Shown: positions 9,006-17,273 of the stretch, one piece after another | Layout of the letters: the number at the start of each line of letters is the position of its first letter | How positions within the stretch are numbered: the stretch's first letter is position 1 | NCBI RefSeq assembly: GCF_014638355.1 | Contig: NZ_BMFK01000003.1 | Location: 157,288 to 221,287, forward strand | Direction of reading: 5' to 3' | DNA length: 64,000 nucleotides | Source: Priestia taiwanensis | Lineage (GTDB): Bacteria > Bacillota > Bacilli > Bacillales > Bacillaceae_G | The notes under the pieces: generated by a model | The model's database searches: none | The model's input: the letters and a program-made list of their open reading frames with translations, nothing else | What the model was told of the DNA's origin: nothing | Translations under genes and position numbers: made by a program

Positions 9006-9639
9006 AATTTTCAGTTTATTAAAAAGGTAAGCATCTAACGTTCGTATGCCTAATTGAAAATGGTTCTAGGCGTAATTAATATAGATAGTATATTACCAAC
9101 CTAAACTATATTTCCCTACTAAAAATTAAAACCGAAGTCATTCATATTAATGGCGGATATTGAAAGTACTTTTATTCATATGGTTGTGAAAATAGAAAAA
9201 AATAGGGGATTTAGAAAAAGAGGATGATTCAATTGTTTCAAGTAACCTTCATTACACACTAAATATATATGATAGTACTAAGACTCCTTTTATAGATAGG
9301 ACGAAAACGAGCATTACTAAAATTATATTCATACCCAAAAAATGAGTAACCTATATCTAAAATACTTTGTCTATTTCATCGAGCATGGAAATGTTCCTTC
9401 TAAGTAAATACTGCCCGAACTTTGAAACAATCTATAGCTTTCTACACAGGTGAACACGAATAAGTACAATAATGGGCTCTTTAAGAGGATTGGGGATTAA
9501 AGTAGGAAATACTAAGAGATTTGAGCTGTCCTCTGACTATTAAGCATTTCTAATAATCAAAAGACAGCTCATTGTCTCTCATATGTAGGAATATCAGAAA
9601 ACTACATAATTTCTAATGTAATTAGTATATGTTTAAGAT
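9006..9639. other. Gene-free AT-rich stretch at the island's left edge
   Basis: No convincing coding frame. It must hold the promoter of the transporter-pxp operon on its left side. At 9523-9570 an imperfect hairpin (GAGCTGTC/GACAGCTC with TGA-TATTA/TAATA-TCA inside) has no clear T-run. The accessory island starts here. Confidence 0.5.
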
Positions 9640-10914
9640 TTAACTATTTAAGACTTGTATCAACTTCTCAATCTCGATACCTATTGCTTCAAAATTGGTA
9701 TCCTTATTTCTTTGTCTAATCATTGCTCTTTTCTCTTTTACTTCTACATTATTTAATCTTCCAAACTCCTCTATTAATCCTTTTTCTTTAAAAAACTCAG
9801 TTGTATTTAACTCTGAAAAAGGAATATATTCATTAGTTTGATTATGAATTAGGATGCCTTTTATTTTAAATAGCTCCATTAACTCCTTTAAAGCTTTATC
9901 ATGTGATAAGAAGAAGGGAATATAGTATGATTTTTCTTTATGTATACTAATTTGAACTTCCATAACTCTTGGAACCAAAAAATCCCATGCTATGTTTTCA
10001 ATTTTTTTCAATAATTCTTTTGAATTACCTCCCTTATTAACTTTATTTAACATAGAAACAGATTTTCCATCCTCAAAATACTTAAAAGCAATGATTAGTT
10101 CTCTCTCAAAAATAATACCCACTTCATTTATTACAAAGTCTAATAATTTATTCATTTTATTTTTAGCGCTGGCCTTGCTACTAAACTTTATTTTCCATAT
10201 ACCTATCAATAATAATGTAATATTTGCATGTAAATCGACAAACATTCCCAGCATATCTTTATATTTATTTTTATAAAAGATATCAATCATTTGATCGGTA
10301 TTTTGTCGCGCTTCATTTGTACTAATTAAAAATTCGATTTTCTTTTCCTCTAGATACTTTTGATGATTAATACTTTTAAAAAGCTCCAAGTAATATAAAT
10401 TTTCATATACCTTTAAATGATGTGGATTAGAAATGGTGAATGATTTTTCTCCAGCTAAAAATAGATTTTTATAATTTTCCATCAAATAAAAAGTATAATC
10501 ATAATTAAAGTCCTTTCTAAGTAAATAATCTAAAGTAAGATAGACACTCTCTTGCGAAAAATTAGATTCATTATATCGTTTTAAAAAAGTTCGAATATAA
10601 CTAGTGTAATTTGTATCCAACATTATAGAATAATCATATTGAATTTGAGCACTTGGATTTTGAAGCATAGTTTGAAGTATATTCGTATCTAAAAAGAGAA
10701 TTTTTTCTGACCTAAAATATGCAACAAAATCTGTTCCCTTTTTATCTAAGATATCTACTATACCTAAAGGATATATCGCATCTTTATTATATTTTTCAGG
10801 TGTCACAATTAATTTATAATCTTTCGTTAACTCATTATACCTTCCCCATATATAAAGAAGTTCTAACGGTTCCTCGGTAGTATTTAATTCATAAAGTAAG
10901 TTCCCCATCTCCAT
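9640..10914 (-). CDS. Uncharacterised PIN-like protein of the accessory island
   Basis: 424-aa protein, very rich in Lys, Ile, Asn and Tyr and from an AT-rich gene, so probably acquired. I do not recognise a named family. LFLDTN at residues 74-79 resembles the first acidic motif of PIN nucleases, with another MLDTN near residue 98, and IPFFLSHDKAL near residue 345 resembles the C-terminal Asp motif, so a diverged PIN-like RNase domain split by helical insertions is plausible but unproven. AAGGAG lies 10 nt before the start. It is downstream of the reverse transcriptase on the same strand but separated by about 620 nt with an IS remnant, so an independent unit is likely. A defence or toxin role is inferred from neighbourhood only. 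Confidence 0.6.
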   Translation of the reverse strand: MEMGNLLYELNTTEEPLELLYIWGRYNELTKDYKLIVTPEKYNKDAIYPLGIVDILDKKGTDFVAYFRSEKILFLDTNILQTMLQNPSAQIQYDYSIMLDTNYTSYIRTFLKRYNESNFSQESVYLTLDYLLRKDFNYDYTFYLMENYKNLFLAGEKSFTISNPHHLKVYENLYYLELFKSINHQKYLEEKKIEFLISTNEARQNTDQMIDIFYKNKYKDMLGMFVDLHANITLLLIGIWKIKFSSKASAKNKMNKLLDFVINEVGIIFERELIIAFKYFEDGKSVSMLNKVNKGGNSKELLKKIENIAWDFLVPRVMEVQISIHKEKSYYIPFFLSHDKALKELMELFKIKGILIHNQTNEYIPFSELNTTEFFKEKGLIEEFGRLNNVEVKEKRAMIRQRNKDTNFEAIGIEIEKLIQVLNS

Positions 10915-11202
10915 TTATAACATTCTCCTTTGTTGAATCATTAATTGCATTTAGGCTTATCACTCCAAATTATTTTTCATTTAAGATTGCAACCTTGCAA
11001 TGCCCTTTAATTTAAATAAAATCTCAATGAATCACTATAGTTCTTTCAAATATCTAATAATAAAAACATCTATTATATAAAACATATTAAAAATTCCCTT
11101 AGTTCTTAATATGCTAGATTTAGATTATACTGATTACTATTCATATATCGTAATCCCGTATGTCAACAGAAAAATAAACAGCTTTTTTAGGTATTCAACC
11201 TT

Positions 11203-11340
11203 TTATTGAATTGGACTCATATAGCCCAATGTTCCGTAAATTTGATGATGATTAAACCAATTTATGCAATCGCTTAATTGTAGTTTTTTTAGACTTTCAA
11301 ATTTAACTTCTATGATTGCTCTAAATATATTTATATCTAA
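11203..11340 (-). pseudogene. IS3-family transposase remnant (C-terminal tail)
   Basis: About 45 codons in one frame ending at TAA (11203-11205) read SLKKLQLSDCINWFNHH, then QIYGTLGYMSPIQ. This matches the end of the IS3-family OrfB integrase (WFNxxRIHGTLGYLSPxxY pattern). The rest of the transposase and the terminal repeats are missing. The remaining sequence of the 10915-11533 gap is AT-rich and shows no other gene. Confidence 0.75.
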
Positions 11341-11533
11341 GCTACCCCTCTATAAAAAAAAACAATACATGCAAATCTCTCTAGAGAGACAATACACATA
11401 TTGGAGTTTTTCTGACATACTCATTGCTTTATTATTAAATTAATTTCAATAAATCACTATATCACGAGTAGTTTTTAAAATTATCCTCATAAAACAGTTA
11501 TCGTAATTATTTTGAAAGAATCAATATATATTT

Positions 11534-12916
11534 TTAGTATAGCCTTTTATGAACTTTGTACCAATGCCTCTTAACTTGTCTACGGATTAAACTATGGCTC
11601 TTTAGTCTACTCATTTTAAGATGAGCTTTATAAGCATAAGAAACAAAATTACCATATCCTTGATAGCTATGACCTAAATGTGTATATAAGTCATATAATT
11701 CTTTTTTAGGGCCCGGACGTTTGGTTGCTAACGATATCCGCTTACTAGTTTTAGCCTTTCTGTATGCTCTAGAATAATAATTAAATAAGCTTTTTTCTCT
11801 TATTTGCATAATTTTTCCGCTCGTTACAAAACCTAAATAATCTAGTGTAGCAGGCTTTAACTGCTCATTTAATATCTCTCCATCTTTATAAAGGCGAATT
11901 TCTGTTTTCTCTCCTTGTATGATTAGCCCATCATCTCTATATTTATGAACAAGATCTAGTAGTTCTTCCTTTATCTTATCAAAATTATCTAATTCTTCTG
12001 TGGAAAGTGGAATAATTAAAATCATATCATCACAATATCTTCTGTATCGTGAGTGTACATTTTTCTGCCTAGCCCATTTCATTAATTCAGCATCAAAATC
12101 AATAAGATGAACATTAGAACAAACCGCACTCATGCCTGAACCTTGTGGTATACCAATTGGTTCTCTATTTACTTCTAAACGCCCTTTTTTAAACTCTCTA
12201 AATTCTTTAGGCTCCATAATGTTAGCTAATCTTAGTTTTTTGAACTTTTTAACACCATATTTATTTTTTAAAAACTCATCTATATCAGTTTTATTTATAT
12301 ATGTATACTTAGTTAAATTTTTAAATACCTTGTACCAGTCTTCAGAGAAACTTTCAACATTAAGTACTCTTTTGATATTTCGTTTTAGCGTTTTATGAGA
12401 TATTTTATCAAAAAAACTAGTAAAATCTATTGAAATAATCATAGCTTGTTTCTGCTCAAACAGATAATCAAATACCTCAAATGCAAAATCAACACTGTTC
12501 TTTCCTTTTTTATTATTTCTATACGCTACTGCAATATCATTAATACCATTGTCTCTAGCATAAATATTATAAGCGTTATTTAATAAATCTCCGTAATATT
12601 TATAAATGTAACTATCTTTATGTGCTGCATAAAAGATTTTTCGTACTTTACCTTTCTTTTCTTTCCTTTTGCTCTTATTCCCCTGGTCATCTACCTCAGT
12701 AATAGTGATATATTTATTAAACACTATTTCAAAATGAATAGACGGCAAAAAAGCATACGAAGCAATCCAATTAGGATCTTGAATGTTAGACTTCATATGC
12801 TCTATTTTTATACGCTCATCAAAATGAAGATAGTTTTTTTGTTTATATTTTGACCAGTTAACTTCAGAAGAGCTAGAAAGGTTATGTAATTGTCGTGGTC
12901 CCTTACTCTGTTTCAT
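11534..12916 (-). CDS. Reverse transcriptase of a DRT2-like defence system
   Basis: 460-aa RNA-directed DNA polymerase without a fused effector. Visible RT motifs in order: IDFTSFFD (residues 163-170, first catalytic Asp164), GIPQGSGMSAV (255-265), YCDD (294-297, catalytic Asp pair) and LDYLGF (359-363 region). The N-terminal 100 residues and the basic C-terminus (390-460) are not group II maturase domains, and no intron RNA domains are seen. A YCDD box, this length, the stand-alone state and a structured RNA just upstream point to the UG2/DRT2 class, which defends against phage by making a repetitive toxic gene from that RNA. AGGAGG at 12926-12931 sits 9 nt before the ATG. RT identity is certain; the DRT2 subtype is inferred from architecture, not from a tree. 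Confidence 0.9.
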   Translation of the reverse strand: MKQSKGPRQLHNLSSSSEVNWSKYKQKNYLHFDERIKIEHMKSNIQDPNWIASYAFLPSIHFEIVFNKYITITEVDDQGNKSKRKEKKGKVRKIFYAAHKDSYIYKYYGDLLNNAYNIYARDNGINDIAVAYRNNKKGKNSVDFAFEVFDYLFEQKQAMIISIDFTSFFDKISHKTLKRNIKRVLNVESFSEDWYKVFKNLTKYTYINKTDIDEFLKNKYGVKKFKKLRLANIMEPKEFREFKKGRLEVNREPIGIPQGSGMSAVCSNVHLIDFDAELMKWARQKNVHSRYRRYCDDMILIIPLSTEELDNFDKIKEELLDLVHKYRDDGLIIQGEKTEIRLYKDGEILNEQLKPATLDYLGFVTSGKIMQIREKSLFNYYSRAYRKAKTSKRISLATKRPGPKKELYDLYTHLGHSYQGYGNFVSYAYKAHLKMSRLKSHSLIRRQVKRHWYKVHKRLY

Positions 12917-12934
12917 AACAGAAAACCTCCTAGC

Positions 12935-13208
12935 CTAATGTTGTGGGGTTCGTTCAAATGAACAAAGTGCCCGTTGACCACTGAACCTCGTACTTCTCAT
13001 AAATTATTACGAAGCGAGATTCTATAAAACAATCAATTATAATTACTATAAGGAGGCAATTATAACCGTGATAAGTTTAAGTAGCTTACCAGAATTACAA
13101 CTTGCTGTACTGTATCTGGCGTTCAGCTGGTTACTTGTCGAACTTCTTAAGAATAAAACGTTTGACAAATGTGAAACTCATCTCTCCCGCAACCGTTTTC
13201 ACGGGACT
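12935..13208 (-). ncRNA. Structured template RNA upstream of the reverse transcriptase (DRT2-like)
   Basis: About 275 nt between a good promoter (TATAAT 13215-13220) and the RT ribosome binding site, with no open frame in this direction. Hairpins visible in the RNA sense include CCCG/CGGG close to the 5' end (13182-13204 region), a long imperfect stem inside the template region (CCAGA/TCTGG with AGC/GCT and AAGT/ACTT arms, about 13076-13140), and CTCG/CGAG, GGTTC/GAACC and GTTC/GAAC stems in the 3' third (about 12945-13020). The inferred template spans 13027-13177, bounded by GUUU at both ends. The 3' end is approximate. Known DRT2 RNAs are of similar length and sit in the same place. Confidence 0.75.
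13031..13177 (+). other. Latent repeat unit of a concatemeric never-ending gene (neo-like)
   Basis: 147 nt antisense to the template RNA. It is preceded by AAAC (13027-13030) and ends in AAAC (13174-13177), so a jump of the growing cDNA from one AAAC to the other gives exact 147-nt tandem repeats. Across each junction TTGACA (13162-13167) comes to lie 17 nt before TATAAT (13038-13043), a perfect sigma-A promoter absent from the chromosomal copy. Downstream come AGGAGG (13051-13056) and GTG (13068). Because 147 is divisible by 3, the frame continues without a stop through every repeat: a 49-residue unit starting VISLSSLPELQ, with a hydrophobic helix (LAVLYLAFSWLLVELL), then KCETINYNYYKEAIIT across the junction. 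In the chromosome this frame is open from 12978 and closes at TAG 13225-13227. Confidence 0.75.
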
Positions 13209-13214
13209 AGTAAA

Positions 13215-13243
13215 ATTATACAATAGACATCCTTAAAAGACAA
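13215..13243 (-). promoter_or_regulatory. Sigma-A promoter for the template RNA and RT
   Basis: On the minus strand TTGTCT (13238-13243), 17-bp spacer, TATAAT (13215-13220). Predicted transcription start near 13208, which gives a ~290-nt leader before the RT start codon. Confidence 0.75.
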
Positions 13244-13442
13244 TTAATCTATAATACTAATCTCATAACGTTAAATACAAATGATATCTGGTAAAAACAA
13301 GTAGAGTAACCCTCATTTATGGGAATAATTTAGTGCATATATTATTATGGGAACAATATTTTTAAATAGGTAACTATATATTTTCTAAACTGAGGAATGA
13401 ATTTTAAAAATTATAGAAAAATATGTTCAATGAGCTTCTCAC

Positions 13443-14357
13443 TCAATCATCTAAATCAAAATTTTCTTCGTTATACTTGCTTGGAAGTTCGCTTAAATCG
13501 AAATCTTCCTTGTTATATTTTCCACGAACTTGTCTTCTAATCGATGCCCTAAACCGTTCCGCATGACGCTCCAATATGTACGGTACACAATACAAGAAAG
13601 AATTGATTTTATCACGGTGGTGCCTTGGTCTATAATGTTGAAAACACTCTTCCATCCATCTGAGCGCATCTTCTCGTGCTATCCCCGTATCCAATACTTC
13701 CGTAATACCGTTATAATCGCTCTGTTTCAGCTTACTTCCTGATTTCCGCAACTCCATGAATCGCTGCGCAATGAGCTCTATCTCCATACGACGTACAGAA
13801 GCTAACACGTCATCCGCGGAAGATTGCTCTTTTCCTATCTCCTTAACAAATGAGTGGGAAGCGGCGGCATTCTCTGCTGTACTCTCTGAGTTAGTATCTG
13901 TAGTACTCTCTGGTATTGGTCGGTTCACCTCTGATTGCAGGGTGGTCAAGTCTGAACCTTCTAGCGGTTCGCTCATACTATGCTGGCTGTTCAAATGGGA
14001 ATAGTCGGCTTGCTCAGTTTGACGATACGATTCACTTAAATGTGCTAACTTCTCATAATTGATCCGATACCACTTCGTCTTATCCAACTTCAGTCGATTG
14101 TAATTGGCTGAAATAATATAACCTTCCTCTTCCAGCTTCCAAACAAGTCGCTTCAACGTCGATATACTCCAGAACGGAAATTGCTTCTGCCAATTTACAT
14201 AGGAATTATACACCCACGTATAACCATCACGCACATTCTCACTTCTCTGAATCCAATAATGCAATTGCTGCAAAAACATCGCTTCATTTAGTCCACATTC
14301 ACAAGCTAACACAGGTAACACAAGTAACGGTTTGTCTTCGATTAAAAGATTGCTCAT
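13443..14357 (-). CDS. Winged-helix protein resembling phage/plasmid replication factors
   Basis: 304-aa protein. The N-terminal 110 residues (VLACECGLNEAMFLQQLHYWI..., then SISTLKRLVWKLEEEGYI) look like the winged-helix domain found in phage and plasmid replication initiators and DnaD-like proteins. A Ser/Thr/Glu-rich linker (about 120-175) follows, then a helical C-terminal domain. The tail repeats the motif KYNxExFDL twice in the last 30 residues. AGAGGAAC precedes the start. This suggests a relic or active part of a mobile element; a DNA-binding replication role is an inference. Confidence 0.6.
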   Translation of the reverse strand: MSNLLIEDKPLLVLPVLACECGLNEAMFLQQLHYWIQRSENVRDGYTWVYNSYVNWQKQFPFWSISTLKRLVWKLEEEGYIISANYNRLKLDKTKWYRINYEKLAHLSESYRQTEQADYSHLNSQHSMSEPLEGSDLTTLQSEVNRPIPESTTDTNSESTAENAAASHSFVKEIGKEQSSADDVLASVRRMEIELIAQRFMELRKSGSKLKQSDYNGITEVLDTGIAREDALRWMEECFQHYRPRHHRDKINSFLYCVPYILERHAERFRASIRRQVRGKYNKEDFDLSELPSKYNEENFDLDD

Positions 14358-14591
14358 TATGGTTCCTCTTTTCGTGTGATTTGAGTTCGACTATTGAGGT
14401 GGGTTCGTGTTGCTGGTTTGATTACAAGTAAAGTTTTTACATCTATACTAAATATATTACTAGCATACTTTTACATCAAATGAAGAGTTTGTGTCTTTTT
14501 TTCATAATATACAAATCTAAAGCTTTTCGAACTTGGTTGAATTTGAATAGTTACGCCCTTTCTTTATTATATAAATAAAAGTAAATCCATA

Positions 14592-14618
14592 AAATAAAGC
14601 CTCTCCAAACAGAGAGAC
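14592..14618 (-). terminator. Weak terminator-like hairpin downstream of the DGQHR gene
   Basis: Minus-strand stem GTCTCTC/GAGAGGC with a 5-nt loop, followed by TTTATTTTA. The rest of the 14358-14727 gap is AT-rich with no gene seen. Confidence 0.4.
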
Positions 14619-14727
14619 TCTCTAATTTCTTATTAATCTTCTTAAGATTCCCACATGATTGGTATACTGAGGTAGAGAAAATAGATTATAACAGCGCTTT
14701 AATAGATTTTTTATCCGTTATTGTTAC

Positions 14728-15828
14728 TTATAAATTTATATAAGATTTAAATATCTTATATAAATCATTAGCAGCTTTTTCTCCACTTGCACCATAATTT
14801 GTTGAATTAATAGTACCTTCCATTTCCTTCAATCCTTTTAACAGGTGGTTGAAATTCTCAATACTAAAATCTTGTTGTGACTCTGCTTTTTCAAAAACAT
14901 CTTTAAATAATAGCATTAAAGCATTATAACCTGTTGTTTTAGTCAATAAGCTTTCTTTATTTTTCCAATCTTTTTTCAAAACTATACTGATGGATTTATA
15001 ATAATTAAATAATATTTTATACATAACAGCTTCATTCTTTTGTATATACAGTTTCCAAAATACAGAGATTGAACCTCTTGCTACTTCGAGATTAGAAATT
15101 GACTCGAAATCCTCAGTTAAAATTTTAGTTCTTACAAAATGATATCTTCTATCATCGTATATGTATCCTATTATTGGTTTAACAAAAGCACTTAGACTAA
15201 TAATACCTTCACTAGATATTTCATCTTTTATACCTAATAACTTTATTTTATTAACCCACGGAGATTCTATATCTTTTGCAAACATAGTTGTAATTGTAGC
15301 TGCCATTTTTCTGGGTGTATAAACCTTGTCATGTAATTCTTGAAATATTTGAACTGAAGGGTTAACCTTTGTTTGTTCTGAATTTATTATAGTAAATATT
15401 CTTGCCTGTTCTTCAATCGATAATCCAATAAAAATGGAAACTACTAATTCAAAATTAGTTTCTGTATATCCTCTAAAACCTTCTAATCGGTGCTGACCAT
15501 CAATAACACTAAATGTATTAGTAGTTGCTCTTAAAACTAACGAATCTAATGTTTTTGAAATAACATATTTTTCGTCTACATTCAATATTATCGAATTTGG
15601 AAATGTAGCATCCGGAGACTTAATATAATCTTCTAAACTTCGAACTTTACTTTCATTTATCTCTCTTTGAATACCTTTATAAAATAATTCATTTTCTTCT
15701 GATTGCATTTCAATCATCAAACGATCTACAGTAGACGCCTTATATAAATCTCTTGCATTAATTTTCGCTATGTAAAAATTCCCTATTGGTTGATTAGTTT
15801 CAATAGCGTTCAAAATAATCTCAGACAT
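14728..15828 (-). CDS. DGQHR-domain protein (DndB-like)
   Basis: 366-aa protein with the diagnostic motif DGQHR at residues 110-114 (FSVIDGQHRLEGF) and the downstream FTIINSEQTKVNPS motif seen across the family. The family includes DndB, a regulator in DNA phosphorothioation islands, and many uncharacterised proteins in mobile and defence regions. No dndA/C/D/E genes are in this window, so it is not a standard Dnd system. It is the second gene of a probable two-gene operon with the membrane protein upstream (17 nt gap). AAGGGGG precedes the ATG. Family is confident, function open. Confidence 0.8.
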   Translation of the reverse strand: MSEIILNAIETNQPIGNFYIAKINARDLYKASTVDRLMIEMQSEENELFYKGIQREINESKVRSLEDYIKSPDATFPNSIILNVDEKYVISKTLDSLVLRATTNTFSVIDGQHRLEGFRGYTETNFELVVSIFIGLSIEEQARIFTIINSEQTKVNPSVQIFQELHDKVYTPRKMAATITTMFAKDIESPWVNKIKLLGIKDEISSEGIISLSAFVKPIIGYIYDDRRYHFVRTKILTEDFESISNLEVARGSISVFWKLYIQKNEAVMYKILFNYYKSISIVLKKDWKNKESLLTKTTGYNALMLLFKDVFEKAESQQDFSIENFNHLLKGLKEMEGTINSTNYGASGEKAANDLYKIFKSYINL

Positions 15829-15845
15829 TTGTCTTCCCCCTTTCC

Positions 15846-16355
15846 TTAAACCTTATATTCTGCATCATCAATTTTAAATTTATTTTTATCACGACTGTTT
15901 TTCGCTGTTTGTTGAATTCTAATATACTCCTTAACATTTTTAAAGCTGTAATTCGTTCTAAAAACAATAAGAAGAGTGATGACAAAAAATAAAGTTGTCA
16001 TAAAATATACTATATTCAAATTAAAAAATACTTCTTTCTTTTCTATCTGTATTGTCAAAATGAGACTAAGGATTGATGCTAATAAACAATTTCCTAAAAT
16101 AGAAAACAATGTCCCTTTCCTTATTTTAGCTTTTGATAATTCAAGGACTAATATACCTGCCAACATACTAATACCTGTTGTCAATATCATATTTACAATA
16201 TCTTGCCTTTTTACAATATCCCCTAATTTAACACTGTCAATTCCAAAAATAATAAATATATTTATAATGATAGATAAATAAGAGATTATCAAAAGAATAA
16301 AAATATTACCTATTTCAATTAGACTTCCACGTATAAACCACCATGTTTTTTGCAT
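15846..16355 (-). CDS. Four-helix membrane protein paired with the DGQHR protein
   Basis: 169-aa protein with four hydrophobic segments (about residues 11-38, 50-72, 83-103 and 112-132) and a basic cytoplasmic tail (KNVKEYIRIQQTAKNSRDKNK). I do not recognise a family. Its position directly upstream of a DGQHR gene in an AT-rich island suggests the two work together, for example as a membrane effector with its controller, but this is inference. GAGAGAGGGTG precedes the start at moderate distance. Confidence 0.6.
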   Translation of the reverse strand: MQKTWWFIRGSLIEIGNIFILLIISYLSIIINIFIIFGIDSVKLGDIVKRQDIVNMILTTGISMLAGILVLELSKAKIRKGTLFSILGNCLLASILSLILTIQIEKKEVFFNLNIVYFMTTLFFVITLLIVFRTNYSFKNVKEYIRIQQTAKNSRDKNKFKIDDAEYKV

Positions 16356-17273
16356 TATCCATATACACCCTCTCTCTTTTAATAATCACATACGTAAATT
16401 AGCCATATGAAGAATTACTAAGTGTACTCCCCATACATTTTGATTTATATCACTATAGAAAATCAAAGCTATTCAAAAATGCAGCGACTTCTCGAACTAC
16501 TCTAATTCTCAAAAACCTCAAATAGTTTCTCATAAATAAAACTATGATACTTATACCATAGTATAAAATCCAACCTATTTCATAATTCCAATCGAAACTA
16601 TATGAGCAGTCAAAAAAACATACATGATATGCGAAGTTACAAATACCATGCAAATTACAAAAATAAAAATTCTTTGTTTAACAACTAAATTATAAACCTC
16701 ACAGATTACTACTTATAAAATCTGCAACTTTCGCATAACCAATAAACCATACATCCTCTCTATGGTTACTTGCAAGCTCACCCATTCAGCAGTTGTAATC
16801 TAATTATCTCACTATATATTTTTCCATATTTAAGCATACATTCCCTAATATACCATGTGTATAATTTTGATGATAGTAATAAGTAAATCACATTAAGCTT
16901 TAATAGTCACCTTATTTACTATTCTTCTATACTTTCTTTACTAATTTTTTCGCATTCAAGCTCACTTTTTAAATTTCATAATTTTCAATATACAAATCAC
17001 ACTGACCCCCAATGATACAAAAGCATCACCCACGAATTAAAAGGGGCTAACTACCTTATCTCAATGCAATCTCCACCACACACCATTTGTACAAAAGTAT
17101 ATGTAGCAACAAAAAGGTGCTGGTAGGTTTATTACCCTCTCAACACCTTCCTCTTTCCAAAAATAAACTTCATCAAAACAAAAGCTATCCGCTGCAAAAA
17201 AACTTAAAAGTGAATAAAATAAATCCACATAAGCCAATACAGTTCATTCTTCCTTTATCTTTCCAACCTTACC
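16356..17273. other. Gene-free AT-rich stretch at the island's right edge
   Basis: About 900 bp with only short unsupported frames (for example a 66-codon minus-strand frame at 16453-16653 without a ribosome binding site). It contains the promoter of the two-gene DGQHR operon on its left. No attachment site or integrase gene was recognised. Confidence 0.5.

Noticed and set aside
9412..9475. Possible IS3 transposase fragment (frame with TLKQSIAFYTGEHE)
   Set aside because: Too short and interrupted by stops; similarity is only suggestive.
11025..11460. AATCACTATA-like direct repeats near 11029 and 11452 (a similar string near 16449)
   Set aside because: Short AT-rich matches with differing flanks; expected by chance in this composition, so not called attachment sites.
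11534..12916. Group II intron-encoded RT
   Set aside because: No maturase X or HNH domain and no domain V-like hairpin near the gene.
12935..13208. Retron msr/msd RNA next to the RT
   Set aside because: No inverted a1/a2 repeats framing an msr-msd pair were found, and the repeat/promoter/frame logic of a DRT2 template fits much better.
13068..13227. Ordinary small plus-strand gene (GTG start, 52 aa, good AGGAGG)
   Set aside because: The chromosomal copy has no promoter at the right place; the hexamers only line up after tandem copying. A normal small membrane-peptide gene remains a fallback explanation.
16453..16653. 66-codon minus-strand frame
   Set aside because: No ribosome binding site, odd composition and no family pattern; AT-rich noise is more likely.
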